This document shows positions 47,453 through 57,455 of a stretch of 64,000 bases of DNA, piece after piece. The notes beneath the pieces were generated by a model that saw only the letters and a program-made list of their open reading frames with translations, ran no database searches and was not told the origin of the DNA. Each line of letters starts with the position of its first letter. The stretch's first letter is position 1. This DNA is from Aquitalea palustris (GTDB lineage Bacteria; Pseudomonadota; Gammaproteobacteria; Burkholderiales; Chromobacteriaceae), in NCBI RefSeq assembly GCF_003693445.1, contig NZ_RFAR01000004.1, forward strand, positions 1 to 64,000, in the 5' to 3' direction. Made by a program: the position numbers and the translations under genes.

Positions 47453-48546
47453 TGAAGATGACGAACAGAACGGTCATGGTAATGGCAGCTGGTACGGGTG
47501 GACACATCGTCCCCGGCCTCGCCGTGGCCAAAGAGCTGCAACAGCGCGGCTGGAAAGTGGTGTGGCTGGGCACCGAGCGCGGCATGGAAAACAAGCTGGT
47601 ACCGCCCACCGGCATTCCGCTGGAGCGGCTGGCGTTTCATGGCGTGCGTGGCAAGGGCCTGATCGGCTCGCTCAAGGGCGTGCTGCAACTGTGCGGCGCT
47701 TTTGTGCGCGCGGCACAGCTGTTGTTTCGCCATCGTCCGGACGTGGTGCTGGGCATGGGCGGCTATGTCTGCCTGCCTGGCGGGGTAATGAGCGGCCTGC
47801 TGTGGAAACCGCTGGTGCTGGTGAATGCCGATGCCAGCCTGCTCTTGAGCAACAAGGCACTGCTGCCGTTTGCCCGCAAGCTGGTGTGCGGTTTTGATGG
47901 CAGTGCAGCCAAGAGCGGGGCCAAGGCGCTGGTGACCGGTAATCCGGTGCGCCGTGAAATCGAAGCCCTGCCGGCACCGGCACAGCGCATGGCCGGCCGC
48001 AGCGGTCCGCTGCGGGTACTGGTGGTGGGCGGCAGCCTGGGGGCGCGGGTATTGAATCAGACCCTGCCGCAAGCGCTGGCGCTGCTGCCGGCAGCACAGC
48101 GTCCGGTGCTGACCCACCAGACTGGCGAAGCGAATTTTGCCGAGGTACAGGCGGCCTATCATGCTGCCGGGCTGGATCAGCATGTGACGCTGTTGCCGTT
48201 TATTGATGACATGCCCAGCCGCCTGGCCGATTGCGACCTGATCATCTGCCGCGCCGGTGCCATCACGGTGAGCGAATTGTGCGCCGCTGGTGTGGCCAGC
48301 ATTCTGGTGCCGCTGGTGGTATCCACCACCGCGCATCAGCGCGACAACGCCAGCTGGATGGCGACGGAAGGCGCGGCGATTCATCTGCCGCAAAGCGAAC
48401 TGACAGCACAAAAGCTGGCAGACGTGCTGGCTGGTCTTGACCGGCCCCGTCTGCTGGAACTTGCCAGCCATGCCCATGCATTGGCCCGGCCCGGCGCAGC
48501 CGCCCGGGTGGCCGATCTGTGCCAGGCACTGGCAGACGAACAGTAA
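47452..48546 (+). CDS. murG: UDP-GlcNAc transferase MurG (lipid II synthesis)
   Basis: A 364-residue GT28 glycosyltransferase starting (K)MTNRTVMVMAAGTGGHIVPG, with the second glycine loop VVGGSLGARVLN and the UDP-binding region CRAGAITVSEL. It adds GlcNAc to lipid I. The start at 47452 overlaps the fossil ftsW stop; the ATG at 47458 is an alternative. The tandem repeat array lies directly upstream and forms its leader. Confidence 0.95.
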   Translation: MKMTNRTVMVMAAGTGGHIVPGLAVAKELQQRGWKVVWLGTERGMENKLVPPTGIPLERLAFHGVRGKGLIGSLKGVLQLCGAFVRAAQLLFRHRPDVVLGMGGYVCLPGGVMSGLLWKPLVLVNADASLLLSNKALLPFARKLVCGFDGSAAKSGAKALVTGNPVRREIEALPAPAQRMAGRSGPLRVLVVGGSLGARVLNQTLPQALALLPAAQRPVLTHQTGEANFAEVQAAYHAAGLDQHVTLLPFIDDMPSRLADCDLIICRAGAITVSELCAAGVASILVPLVVSTTAHQRDNASWMATEGAAIHLPQSELTAQKLADVLAGLDRPRLLELASHAHALARPGAAARVADLCQALADEQ

Positions 48547-48585
48547 TACGGCAGCCACAAGCGGCCGGAAGCAACGAGAAAGAAC

Positions 48586-49980
48586 ATGAAACACAGGGTC
48601 AAACACATTCACTTCGTCGGCATCGGTGGTGTCGGCATGTGCGGCATTGCCGAGGTTCTGTTGAACCTCGGTTACAGCGTGTCCGGTTCGGACATGGCTG
48701 ATGGTGCCGCCACCCAGCGCCTGGCCGCGCAGGGCGCACGCGTGTTCTTTGGCCATGACGCCACCTATATGGAAGGTGCCGATGTGGTGGTGACCTCCAC
48801 TGCGGTGAAGGCTGACAACCCGGAAGTGCTGTGCGCGCGTGAACGCCGCATTCCGGTGATCCCGCGCGCCATGATGCTGGCCGAGCTGATGCGCTTCAAG
48901 CAGGGCATCGCCATTGCCGGCACCCATGGCAAGACCACCACCACCAGCCTGACGGCCTCGGTGCTGGCGGCAGCCGGGCTGGACCCGACCTTTGTCATCG
49001 GCGGCAAGCTGACCGCAGCGGGTACCAATGCCAAGCTGGGCTCGGGTGAGTTCCTGGTGGCTGAAGCGGATGAGTCGGATGCATCTTTCCTGCACCTGAC
49101 GCCGGTGATGGCGGTGATCACCAATATCGACGCCGACCACATGGACACCTACGACCACAGCTTCGACAAGCTCAAGCAGGCTTTTGTCGATTTCCTGCAC
49201 CGCCTGCCGTTTTATGGCCGTGCCGTGCTGTGCGTGGACGACCCGAATGTGCGCGAGATTCGCAGCCGCATCACCAAGCCGGTGACCACCTATGGCCTGG
49301 ACGATTCGGCCGACATCTATGCCGAAAACGTAGTGGCCGCCAGCGGCCAGATGCATTTCGACGTGGTGGTCAACAACGGCCAACGCCAGACCTTCCCGGT
49401 GGTGCTGAACCTGCCGGGCCGTCACAACGTGCTGAACGCCTTGTCGGCCATTGCCATCGGTCTGGAGTGTGGCGCGGACATTCCGTCCATCCAGCGTGGT
49501 CTGGCCGAATTTGCCGGCGTGGGCCGTCGCTTCCAGCGTTATGGCGAAGTGGCCCTGCCGGCTGGTGGCAGCTTCACCCTGGTGGACGACTACGGCCACC
49601 ACCCGGTGGAAATGGCGGCCACGCTGTCGGCCGTGCGTGGTGCCTTCCCGGACAAGCGACTGGTACTGGCCTTTCAGCCGCACCGCTACAGCCGCACCCG
49701 TGATTTGTTCGAAGATTTCGTCAAGGTATTGAACGGCGTGGATGCGCTGTTGCTGTCGGAAGTGTATGCCGCTGGCGAAGCCCCCATCGTGGCAGCTGAT
49801 GGCCGTGCCCTGGCGCGCGCCGTGCGCGTGTCGGGCAAGGTGGAACCGCTGTTTGTCGAGCAGATTGCCGATATGCCGCGCACCATCATGGACATCGCCC
49901 GCGATGGCGATGTGGTGATCACCATGGGTGCCGGTTCCATTGGCGCGGTGCCAGGCAAGCTGGTGGCGGGCAAGCTGTAA
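48586..49980 (+). CDS. murC: UDP-MurNAc:L-alanine ligase MurC
   Basis: A 464-residue Mur ligase with N-terminal [20 protein letters not shown] loop [13 protein letters not shown] (about 108-120), the [11 protein letters not shown] motif and DDYGHHPVE. It adds the first residue, L-Ala. 39 bases follow murG. Confidence 0.96.
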   Translation: MKHRVKHIHFVGIGGVGMCGIAEVLLNLGYSVSGSDMADGAATQRLAAQGARVFFGHDATYMEGADVVVTSTAVKADNPEVLCARERRIPVIPRAMMLAELMRFKQGIAIAGTHGKTTTTSLTASVLAAAGLDPTFVIGGKLTAAGTNAKLGSGEFLVAEADESDASFLHLTPVMAVITNIDADHMDTYDHSFDKLKQAFVDFLHRLPFYGRAVLCVDDPNVREIRSRITKPVTTYGLDDSADIYAENVVAASGQMHFDVVVNNGQRQTFPVVLNLPGRHNVLNALSAIAIGLECGADIPSIQRGLAEFAGVGRRFQRYGEVALPAGGSFTLVDDYGHHPVEMAATLSAVRGAFPDKRLVLAFQPHRYSRTRDLFEDFVKVLNGVDALLLSEVYAAGEAPIVAADGRALARAVRVSGKVEPLFVEQIADMPRTIMDIARDGDVVITMGAGSIGAVPGKLVAGKL

Positions 49981-49999
49981 GTAGCAGGCGAATTTTGGC

Positions 50000-50019
50000 G
50001 GGAGGGGACAGACCCTCCC
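50000..50019 (+). other. Hairpin between murC and ddl
   Basis: GGGAGGG / CCCTCCC with a 6-base loop in the 53-base gap, without a T run. It may stabilise or slow the transcript; the ddl ribosome binding site (AAGGAAGAG) lies just after it. Confidence 0.4.
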
Positions 50020-50033
50020 AGTAAGGAAGAGCA

Positions 50034-50945
50034 ATGAAGCAGTACGGCAAAGTGGCAGTGATGATGGGCGGCAGCTCCGCCGAGCGGGAAATCTCGCTGA
50101 TGAGCGGCAATGGAGTACTCAGCGCCTTGCGTTCGCGCGGGGTGGACGCCCACGCCTTCGACCCGGCTGACAAACCGTTGTCGGCGCTGAAGGACGAAGG
50201 CTTCGAGCGCGTGTTCATCATCCTGCACGGTCCGTTTGGCGAAGACGGCACGCTGCAGGGCGCACTGGAAACCTTGGGCATTCCGTATACCGGCTGTGGG
50301 GTGATGGCATCGGCCATCTGCATGGACAAATGGCGCACCAAGCTGCTGTGGCGCGGTGCCGGGCTGCCGATTCCGGAATTCGAGCTGCTGGACGAGAACA
50401 GCGACTTCGCTGCCGTGGAAGCACGACTGGGCCTGCCGCTGTTCGTGAAGCCGGCCACCGAAGGCTCCAGCATTGGCGTGACCAAGGTAAAACAGCCGGG
50501 CGAACTGCAAGCCGCGTTTGAGGAAGCCCGCAAGTACGACCCGCTGGTATTGGCCGAGCGCTTTGTCGGTGGTGGCGAATACACCTGTGCCGTGATAGAT
50601 GGCCAGGCTTATCCCACGATCAAGATCGAGCCGGCTACCGAGTATTACGATTATCAGGCCAAGTATTTCCGTGACGACACGGTCTACCGCTGCCCGTCCG
50701 GCTTGAGCGAAGAAGTGGAACAGCGCGCCCGTGCACTGTGCCTGCAGGCCTTCCGCGTGCTGGGTGGCCAGGGCTGGGGCCGGGTGGATTTCCTGATGGA
50801 TGAGGATGGTGGCATCTATCTGCTGGAAGTGAATACCAACCCGGGCATGACCAGCCACAGCCTGGTGCCGATGGCTGCGCGTGCCCAGGGCATCAGCTAT
50901 GAGGACCTCTGCCTGAACGTGCTGGATATGGTGCATGTGGGATAA
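50034..50945 (+). CDS. ddl: D-alanine-D-alanine ligase (DdlB type)
   Basis: A 303-residue ATP-grasp ligase with [16 protein letters not shown] at the N-terminus, [26 protein letters not shown] and the C-terminal [12 protein letters not shown]. It makes the D-Ala-D-Ala that MurF uses. Short DdlB-type length, as in other dcw clusters. The 3' end overlaps ftsQ by 11 bases. Confidence 0.95.
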   Translation: MKQYGKVAVMMGGSSAEREISLMSGNGVLSALRSRGVDAHAFDPADKPLSALKDEGFERVFIILHGPFGEDGTLQGALETLGIPYTGCGVMASAICMDKWRTKLLWRGAGLPIPEFELLDENSDFAAVEARLGLPLFVKPATEGSSIGVTKVKQPGELQAAFEEARKYDPLVLAERFVGGGEYTCAVIDGQAYPTIKIEPATEYYDYQAKYFRDDTVYRCPSGLSEEVEQRARALCLQAFRVLGGQGWGRVDFLMDEDGGIYLLEVNTNPGMTSHSLVPMAARAQGISYEDLCLNVLDMVHVG

Positions 50946-51660
50946 CCATCAGCTGCTGAAAGGCCTGGCCAATTTCCTGCTGGGCGCCTCGCTGCTGATG
51001 CTGATGTATGCAGGTGGATTCTGGGTGACGCATGCACCGGTGTTTCCGGTGAAGAAGATCCAGATCCAGGGACAGATGAAAAGGGTGACACCGGAGCAGC
51101 TGCGCTTCATTGCCGAACATGAGCTGACCGGAACTTTCTTCACGCTGGACATCGACAAGACGCGGGCGGCATTCGGCAAGCTGCCCTGGGTGCGGGATGC
51201 CCAGGTGCGCCGGCGCTGGCCGGATGCGCTGGAAATTGCAGTGGAAGAACATGTGGCGCTGGCGCGCTGGGGGGAAAACGGGCTGGTAGACAGCCACGGT
51301 GACCGCTTCGATGCCGCCAGTGATCAGCAACTGCCGGTGTTTTACGGGCCGGCAGGCGCAGAAAAGGACATGACAGCCATGCTGGCGCGTTTGCGCCAGG
51401 GCCTGAAGCCGACGGGGCTGGCCCCCAAGGACATCTGGCTGTCGCCACGCCGTGCCTGGCAGGTCGGGCTGGATAACGACATCAAGCTGGATCTGGGTCG
51501 TGGCGACGTGGATTTGCGGGTGGAGCGATTCGCCCAGTACTGGAAAGACAAGCTGGCAGCGCTGCCGTACCACATCGATTACGTGGATATGCGCTACCCC
51601 AATGGATTTGCCGTGCGGATGCCTGATTACAAGGCCCCGCCGGCTCAAGTGAAAAAGTAA
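50935..51660 (+). CDS. ftsQ: Cell division protein FtsQ
   Basis: A 241-residue bitopic protein: short cytoplasmic tail, a helix ([19 protein letters not shown]), then a POTRA domain ([19 protein letters not shown] onward) and the beta domain. The [22 protein letters not shown] segment (shown in part) is characteristic. FtsQ recruits FtsB-FtsL to the septum. Confidence 0.94.
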   Translation: MWDNHQLLKGLANFLLGASLLMLMYAGGFWVTHAPVFPVKKIQIQGQMKRVTPEQLRFIAEHELTGTFFTLDIDKTRAAFGKLPWVRDAQVRRRWPDALEIAVEEHVALARWGENGLVDSHGDRFDAASDQQLPVFYGPAGAEKDMTAMLARLRQGLKPTGLAPKDIWLSPRRAWQVGLDNDIKLDLGRGDVDLRVERFAQYWKDKLAALPYHIDYVDMRYPNGFAVRMPDYKAPPAQVKK

Positions 51661-51679
51661 TACCAAGCTGGAGCGACAG

Positions 51680-52918
51680 GTGAGCAAACCTAAGGAAAGC
51701 AAGAACATGCTGGTCGGCCTGGACATCGGCACATCCAAGATCGTGGCGATTGTCGCGGAAGTTCTGGATGACGGCCAGCTCAACATCATCGGCATGGGCC
51801 AGACCCCGTCTCGCGGTCTGAAGCGCGGCATGGTGGTGAACATCGAATCCACCGTGCAGGCCATCCAGCGTGCATTGGAGGAGGCCGAGCTGATGGCCGA
51901 CTGCAAGATTCACGAGGTGTTTGCCGGCATTGCAGGCAGCCACATCAAGAGCATCAACTCGCACGGCATGGTGGCCATCAAGGACCGCGAAGTCATGCAG
52001 ATGGACATCGAGCGCGTGATTGAAACCGCCCGCGCCGTCACCATCCCGCCGGATCACCAGGTGCTGCACATCCTCACCCAGGAATACAGCATCGACGGCC
52101 AGGAAGGCGTGCGCGAACCCTTGGGCATGAGCGGCGTGCGGCTGGAAGCCAAGGTGCATATCGTCAGCGGTGCCGTGTCTGCTGCACAGAACGTCACCAA
52201 GTGCGTGCGCCGTTGCGGGCTGGAAGTGTCCGACCTGGTACTGCAGCCGATGGCCTCGGCCATTGCCGTGCTGTCGGAAGACGAAAAGGAACTGGGCGTG
52301 TGCCTGATCGATATCGGTGGCGGTACCACCGATATCGCGGTGTATGCCAACGGTGCCATCCGCCATACCGCGGTGATTCCGATTGCCGGTGACCAGATCA
52401 CCAACGACATCGCCATGGCGCTGCGTACCCCGACCAAGGAAGCCGAAGACATCAAGATCCAGCACGCAGTCGCGCTGGTGACCATGGCTGATCCGGGCCA
52501 GATGATCGAAGTGCCGGGCGTGGGCGAGCGCGGACCGCGTCAGATGTCGCGCGCCACCCTGGCCGAAGTGGTGGAACCTCGGGTGGAAGAACTCTTCCAG
52601 CTGGTACAGCAGGAACTGCGCCGCAGCGGTTTCGAAGACCTGCTGTCCTCCGGCATCGTGCTGACCGGTGGTGCCAGCCTGATGCCGGGCATGGTGGAAC
52701 TGGCCGAAGAGGTGTTCCACATGCCGGTGCGCGTGGGCGTGCCCAAGTATGTTGGCGGCCTGGCCGAAGTGGTGAAGACCCCGCGCTTCTCCACCGGTGT
52801 CGGTCTGTTGTTGTACGGCAAGGACCAGATCCAGACCCATAGCGGCCCCAAAGTGGAAAGCGCTGGTGTCGGCCATCTGTTCGGCCGCATGAAGGCCTGG
52901 TTCGCCGGGAATTTTTAA
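51680..52918 (+). CDS. ftsA: Cell division protein FtsA
   Basis: A 412-residue actin-like ATPase with GLDIGTSKIVAIVAE, the 1C-domain region, LIDIGGGTTDIAVY and VLTGGASLMPGM. The C-terminal HLFGRMKAWFAGNF is the amphipathic membrane-targeting helix that tethers FtsZ. Starts with GTG. 19 bases follow ftsQ. Confidence 0.95.
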   Translation: MSKPKESKNMLVGLDIGTSKIVAIVAEVLDDGQLNIIGMGQTPSRGLKRGMVVNIESTVQAIQRALEEAELMADCKIHEVFAGIAGSHIKSINSHGMVAIKDREVMQMDIERVIETARAVTIPPDHQVLHILTQEYSIDGQEGVREPLGMSGVRLEAKVHIVSGAVSAAQNVTKCVRRCGLEVSDLVLQPMASAIAVLSEDEKELGVCLIDIGGGTTDIAVYANGAIRHTAVIPIAGDQITNDIAMALRTPTKEAEDIKIQHAVALVTMADPGQMIEVPGVGERGPRQMSRATLAEVVEPRVEELFQLVQQELRRSGFEDLLSSGIVLTGGASLMPGMVELAEEVFHMPVRVGVPKYVGGLAEVVKTPRFSTGVGLLLYGKDQIQTHSGPKVESAGVGHLFGRMKAWFAGNF

Positions 52919-52923
52919 GCCCG

Positions 52924-52941
52924 GGCGGCCGGCTGGCCGCC
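52924..52941 (+). other. Strong hairpin in the ftsA-ftsZ gap
   Basis: GGCGGCC / GGCCGCC with a GGCT loop, 5 bases after the ftsA stop, followed by TGATGTGTTTTAT. It may act as a partial terminator or as a 5' boundary raising ftsZ stability relative to ftsA. Confidence 0.45.
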
Positions 52942-53013
52942 GGGGTGATGTGTTTTATCGGGCAGCAGTAAATATCGGAAATGCAAGCTCATCTTAAACT
53001 TGAGGAGAGGCAA

Positions 53014-54198
53014 ATGAGCGGAATGGTTTTTGAAGTAATGCAAGAGACCGCCAACGCGGCCGTGATCAAAGTGATCGGCGTAGGTGGTGGTGGTTGCAAT
53101 GCCATCGACAACATGATCAGCAGTCATGTGCATGGTGTGGAGTTCATCTGCGCCAATACCGATGCGCAATCCCTGCAGCGCAACAAGTCGCCGCAGAAAC
53201 TGCAACTGGGCAACAACCTGACCCGTGGTCTGGGTGCCGGTGCCAACCCCGAGGTGGGTCGCAGCGCCGCACTGGAAGACCGCGAACGCATCGCCGATGC
53301 CCTGCGTGGCGCCAATATGGTGTTCGTGACCGCCGGCATGGGTGGTGGTACCGGTACTGGTGCGGCACCGGTGGTGGCCGAAGTGGCCAAGGAACTGGGC
53401 ATCCTGACCGTGGGTGTGGTCACCCGTCCGTTCGACCACGAAGGCAAGCGCCTGAAAGTGGCACAGAGCGGCATCGAAGACCTGAAAAAGCATGTCGATT
53501 CGCTGATCGTCATCCCCAACGAAAAGCTGATGGAAGTGCTGGGCGACGATGTCACCATGCGCGAAGCCTTCCGCGCCGCCGATGACGTGCTCAAGGGCGC
53601 AGTGGCCGGTATTGCCGAAGTGATTACCTGCCCCGGCCTGATCAACGTCGACTTTGCCGACGTGCGCACCGTGATGTGCGAAATGGGCCTGGCCATGATG
53701 GGTTCGGCTTACGCCTCTGGTATCGACCGTGCCCGCGTGGCCGCCGAGCAGGCTGTGGCCAGCCCGCTGCTGGACAACATCACCCTGGAAGGTGCCCGTG
53801 GCGTGCTGGTGAACATTTCCACCGCACCGGGTTGCCTGAAGATGAGCGAATACCGCGAAATCATGGGCATCATCCGTCAGTACGCCGACGAAGATGCCCA
53901 GATCAAGTTCGGTACCGCCGAAGTGGAAGACATGCCGGAAGACACCATCCGTGTCACCCTGATCGCCACTGGCCTGGGTCAGCAAAAGCCGGTACGCGAA
54001 GAGCGTCCGGAATACATCAAGATCGTCAAGACCGGCACCGACGACCGTGCCGTCGAAGTGATCAACTACGACGATTTCGATACCCCGGCCATCATGCGCC
54101 AGGGCCGTCGCCGCGCGGCGCCGTCCACCGATTTTTCCAACCCGGAAGTCAGCGACAGCTACGATATCCCGGCCTTCCTGCGCAAGCAGGCCGACTGA
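53014..54198 (+). CDS. ftsZ: Cell division GTPase FtsZ
   Basis: A 394-residue tubulin-like GTPase. Nucleotide motifs IGVGGGGCNAIDNM and GGGTGTGAAPVV, synergy loop NVDFADVRTVM, and the C-terminal peptide DIPAFLRKQ that binds FtsA. The start at 53014 (MSGMVFEV) was chosen because GAGGAGAGG lies 3-12 bases upstream; an ATG at 52981 has no such site. Confidence 0.97.
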   Translation: MSGMVFEVMQETANAAVIKVIGVGGGGCNAIDNMISSHVHGVEFICANTDAQSLQRNKSPQKLQLGNNLTRGLGAGANPEVGRSAALEDRERIADALRGANMVFVTAGMGGGTGTGAAPVVAEVAKELGILTVGVVTRPFDHEGKRLKVAQSGIEDLKKHVDSLIVIPNEKLMEVLGDDVTMREAFRAADDVLKGAVAGIAEVITCPGLINVDFADVRTVMCEMGLAMMGSAYASGIDRARVAAEQAVASPLLDNITLEGARGVLVNISTAPGCLKMSEYREIMGIIRQYADEDAQIKFGTAEVEDMPEDTIRVTLIATGLGQQKPVREERPEYIKIVKTGTDDRAVEVINYDDFDTPAIMRQGRRRAAPSTDFSNPEVSDSYDIPAFLRKQAD

Positions 54199-54273
54199 GA
54201 AAGGCCAATCAGGATAAATAGTTAAATACTATTAACGTGTGACAAGCAATCAATAAAGCATGGCGCAAGCCTG

Positions 54274-54297
54274 TGCTAAAATCGGGTTTTCCCGATT
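54274..54297 (+). promoter_or_regulatory. Extended -10 and leader hairpin before lpxC
   Basis: TGCTAAAAT (54274-54282) fits an extended -10 element. An AATCGGG / CCCGATT hairpin with TTTT loop (54280-54297) lies over the predicted start and 15 bases before the lpxC ATG. No clear -35. lpxC may thus have its own promoter besides read-through from ftsZ. Confidence 0.4.
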
Positions 54298-54312
54298 GCC
54301 TGAAAGCTTCAC

Positions 54313-55227
54313 ATGATATTCCAGCGCACGCTGAAACAAGCGATCAGCGCCACAGGTGTCGGCTTGCATTCTGGCGAGCGGGTGAAACTCACCCTGCTGC
54401 CGGCAGCACCCGACACCGGCATCGTCTTTCGCCGCACCGACTTGCCCGAGTCGGAGGATGTGAAAGCCGAGCCTGCGCTCGTCAACGACACGCGCCTCTC
54501 CTCCACGCTGGTGACCGCCACCGGCGTGCGTGTCGGCACGATCGAGCATTTGATGTCGGCCTTTGCCGGCTTTGGCATCGACAACCTCATTGTCGAGGTG
54601 ACGGCAGCGGAAATGCCCATCATGGATGGTTCCGCTGCCCCTTTCATTTATCTGCTGCAAAGTGCTGGTGTGGTCGAGCAGACTGCGCCCAAGCGCTTCA
54701 TCCGCGTCAAGCAGCCAGTGGAAATCGTTCAAGGGGACAAATGGGTCAAGCTGGAGCCGCTGGATGGCTTCAAGATCACCCTGTCCATCGAGTTCAACCA
54801 TCCCGCTTTCAATCTGGCCCCGCAAAAGGTGACTGTCGATTTCGCCAGCAGCTCTTATCTGGACGAAATCAGCCGCGCCCGCACCTTCGGTTTCATGCAC
54901 GAAGTGGAATACATGCGCCAGCACGGACTGGGGCTGGGCGGTAGCCTGGACAACGCCATCGTCATCGATGACGAATATGTGCTGAATCCGGAAGGCCTGC
55001 GCTTCCCCGACGAATTCGTGCGCCACAAGATTCTGGATGCCATTGGCGACCTGTACATCGTCGGCCACCCGCTGATTGCCGCCTTCTCCGGCCATAAATC
55101 CGGCCATGCGCTCAATAACAAATTGCTACGCAAACTGCTGGATACGCCGGATGCCTGGGAATACGTCAGCTTTACCGACCCGCTGGACGCCCCGTCCAGC
55201 TTCCACCGCCTGCCCGAGGTGATATAG
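54313..55227 (+). CDS. lpxC: UDP-3-O-acyl-GlcNAc deacetylase LpxC
   Basis: A 304-residue zinc deacetylase, first committed step of lipid A synthesis. Zinc ligands His in [12 protein letters not shown] and HDxxD-like [16 protein letters not shown] (His and Asp) are present, as is the [10 protein letters not shown] strand. Start [17 protein letters not shown] is the family N-terminus. It ends the dcw cluster, as in E. coli. Confidence 0.96.
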   Translation: MIFQRTLKQAISATGVGLHSGERVKLTLLPAAPDTGIVFRRTDLPESEDVKAEPALVNDTRLSSTLVTATGVRVGTIEHLMSAFAGFGIDNLIVEVTAAEMPIMDGSAAPFIYLLQSAGVVEQTAPKRFIRVKQPVEIVQGDKWVKLEPLDGFKITLSIEFNHPAFNLAPQKVTVDFASSSYLDEISRARTFGFMHEVEYMRQHGLGLGGSLDNAIVIDDEYVLNPEGLRFPDEFVRHKILDAIGDLYIVGHPLIAAFSGHKSGHALNNKLLRKLLDTPDAWEYVSFTDPLDAPSSFHRLPEVI

Positions 55228-55229
55228 CC

Positions 55230-55412
55230 ATGCTGGCGCTGTGGCGGCTGTGGGCCATTGTCATGATTCTGGCTTTTGGCTGGTCCGCCATCAGCTATGC
55301 GCTCACCCGCAACCCGCGTTATTTGCATATCAGCCAGCGCCTGTGCAAGTGGACTGGCGGCCTGGGTTTGCTGATCACCCTCTTCTGGCTAATTGGCAAA
55401 TTGATCCGCTAG
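55230..55412 (+). CDS. Small two-helix membrane protein of unknown function
   Basis: A 60-residue protein starting 2 bases after the lpxC stop. Two hydrophobic helices (LWRLWAIVMILAFGWSAISYAL and GLGLLITLFWLIGKLI, quoted in part) are separated by a short basic loop (TRNPRYLHISQRLCKW). No family was recognised. The tight spacing to lpxC and absence of stops make it a likely gene rather than chance; its role is unknown. Confidence 0.6.
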   Translation: MLALWRLWAIVMILAFGWSAISYALTRNPRYLHISQRLCKWTGGLGLLITLFWLIGKLIR

Positions 55413-55472
55413 CGGCACACTGCCAGCCTTTTTCCGCTAGCCGTACGCGGCTGCATCTTGCTGGAGGTTTTC

Positions 55473-55952
55473 ATGTCCGGATTGACTCATTTCGATGCCA
55501 GCGGCCAGGCCCATATGGTGGATGTCGGTGACAAGCAGGTCAGCCGCCGCCGTGCCGTGGCACAAGGCTGCATTCAGATGCAGCCCGCCACCCTGGCACT
55601 GATCCGCGATGGCAGCCACAAAAAGGGCGACGTGCTGGGCATTGCCCGCATCGCCGCCATCATGGCTTCCAAACGTACTGCCGACCTCATCCCGCTGTGC
55701 CACCCCATCGCCCTGACCCGTGTGGCGGTCGACTTCATGCTGGACGCCGCCGCTAGTAGCGTTGCCATTACTGTCACTGCGGAATGTAGTGGCCAGACCG
55801 GGGTGGAGATGGAAGCGCTCACCGCTGCCAGCGTCGGCTTACTGACCATCTACGATATGTGCAAGGCAGTGGACCGTGCTATGGTTATTTCAACAGTACA
55901 GTTGCAGGAAAAAGATGGCGGCAAGAGCGGCCATTGGCAGCGTCGACCTTGA
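55473..55952 (+). CDS. moaC: Cyclic pyranopterin monophosphate synthase MoaC
   Basis: A 159-residue protein with [44 protein letters not shown] and the catalytic-region LCHPIALT and [20 protein letters not shown]. MoaC converts the MoaA product to cPMP in molybdenum cofactor synthesis. The ATG at 55473 follows GCTGGAGG. No other moa gene is adjacent. Confidence 0.94.
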   Translation: MSGLTHFDASGQAHMVDVGDKQVSRRRAVAQGCIQMQPATLALIRDGSHKKGDVLGIARIAAIMASKRTADLIPLCHPIALTRVAVDFMLDAAASSVAITVTAECSGQTGVEMEALTAASVGLLTIYDMCKAVDRAMVISTVQLQEKDGGKSGHWQRRP

Positions 55953-56157
55953 AGGCGGTACTGGTAACTGAGGGTTTGTTGTCTCTGCATGGTGTTTTTC
56001 AAGATCGGTTTGGAATCAATACCGCCTGCATGCTCAATACGCTATTCAAGAGGCCAGCCTTGGTCCTGACCGTTTGCTGATTCTGTGTGGATTTTTATAT
56101 TTGCTGCAGCTGACCCAAGTTGTGCGAGTTTTTGGCTTATTACCGGAGAGACGTAAT

Positions 56158-57345
56158 ATGATCTTTTATTGCAAATGTGCGCCTGTGCCAGTGAGTCTCG
56201 CAGGCCTTTTCTTCAGTAAAATGCCATGCAGAAGTCGAGTGTCAGGTTTATTGTTCACCTTGTTCGTACTGATTGCTCCCACTACGCTGTACGCTCAGTG
56301 CAATGCCCTTCCCGGTACCACCAATCAGATATTCAGCACCACCGGACCTTCCTCTTTTCTTTTTAATACGAGTAATCTGTATCCGGATGGCACGCCACTG
56401 TCTCCCTGGTATGTTTCAAGTTTTCCAACTTTCTTTCAGTGTCAGGCTGATAGTAGTGGCACTTACTATTATTCTTATTATGGTGCCACGGCATTCAATA
56501 CCTATACTCAGCAAAACTATCTTGAGGCAGGCTATTCTTGGATGCTACGTTATACTTATGGCAGTTATAATACCGGTTTGGGTTTTGCAATGGGGGTGTC
56601 GTCGAATGCTTCCAAATTTGTCGAAATTCCAGTCAAAGCACTTGGCTCTGGCTATGATTATATACAGGGCACCACCGGTGGTAGCGTATATTTGAAAGCG
56701 GGAGATATACTGAAAGTCCCTGTTTATTTTAGTTATCGCTTGTTTAGAACGGGTCAGTTGCGAAGCAAGCCGATTGCTTCAGGTACTTATGACCTTACTT
56801 ATGCATTTGGTGATTCAACGGCAACGCTCGCTCTTAATGTATCTGGTGGTGGTACTCCTTATACTACCGTCTTGTGGAATAAGGTATTGATCGCGCCGCA
56901 AACGTTAACGATCAATGATAAAACATGCACGGTACTGACTTCGGCTTTGCTGGTTCAATTGCCAACGATTAATGTCAATACCCTGTCCACCGTTGGTAGT
57001 GTCAGCACGCCGACATCCTTTTCTCTTCCCGTTACCTGCACAAATTCAACCAATGTCTATATGACATTTACCGATGGAGCCAATCCCGGGCAGACCACTT
57101 CTATTTTGCAGCCCTCGTCGAGCTCGACCAGCAGCGGTGTCGGTCTTCAATTAAAAGGCAGCGGCAACAAGCTTATTTATTTTGGACCAGACTCCAATGT
57201 ACCCGGGACCACCAATCAGTTTCTGGCGGCTGGTAATGTGGTGGGTCTTACCAACCTGCCTTTTACTGCTTCCTATATTCGCACTGGCGTTGTGGCTCCT
57301 GGAAGTTTCAATGCACTTGCAACGTTCACCATGTCATATCAGTAG
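56158..57345 (+). CDS. Fimbrial adhesin-like protein (two-domain, pilin C-terminus)
   Basis: A 395-residue secreted protein. A hydrophobic signal (SGLLFTLFVLIAPTTLYA) ends before QCNALPG. The N-terminal domain (about 47-250) is rich in Tyr, Ser and Thr with a Cys pair (QCNALP, FQCQADS), as expected for a lectin-like adhesin. The C-terminal domain (about 265-395) looks like a chaperone-usher pilin: Cys pair in DKTCTVL and LPVTCTN, GVGLQLKG, and a final alternating ATFTMSYQ. The start at 56158 follows GGAGAG; an ATG at 56221 nearer the signal is possible. It is clearly AT-richer than its neighbours and has no chaperone or usher gene beside it, suggesting horizontal gain or cluster loss. Confidence 0.7.
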   Translation: MIFYCKCAPVPVSLAGLFFSKMPCRSRVSGLLFTLFVLIAPTTLYAQCNALPGTTNQIFSTTGPSSFLFNTSNLYPDGTPLSPWYVSSFPTFFQCQADSSGTYYYSYYGATAFNTYTQQNYLEAGYSWMLRYTYGSYNTGLGFAMGVSSNASKFVEIPVKALGSGYDYIQGTTGGSVYLKAGDILKVPVYFSYRLFRTGQLRSKPIASGTYDLTYAFGDSTATLALNVSGGGTPYTTVLWNKVLIAPQTLTINDKTCTVLTSALLVQLPTINVNTLSTVGSVSTPTSFSLPVTCTNSTNVYMTFTDGANPGQTTSILQPSSSSTSSGVGLQLKGSGNKLIYFGPDSNVPGTTNQFLAAGNVVGLTNLPFTASYIRTGVVAPGSFNALATFTMSYQ

Positions 57346-57455
57346 CGACCGCAGGTTATCGGCCATCGTGCGGATTAAGCCTCTAGCTCCTGGCCTACTG
57401 GTTTGGTATTGGCACACTGTGCGTTTGGGACACACCGCAGACTATGAACGGCTTC

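Noticed and set aside
47440-50034. An 864-codon minus-strand frame opposite murG and murC
   Set aside because: Both strands are open because of GC-rich third positions; murG and murC carry all family motifs, the antisense frame none.
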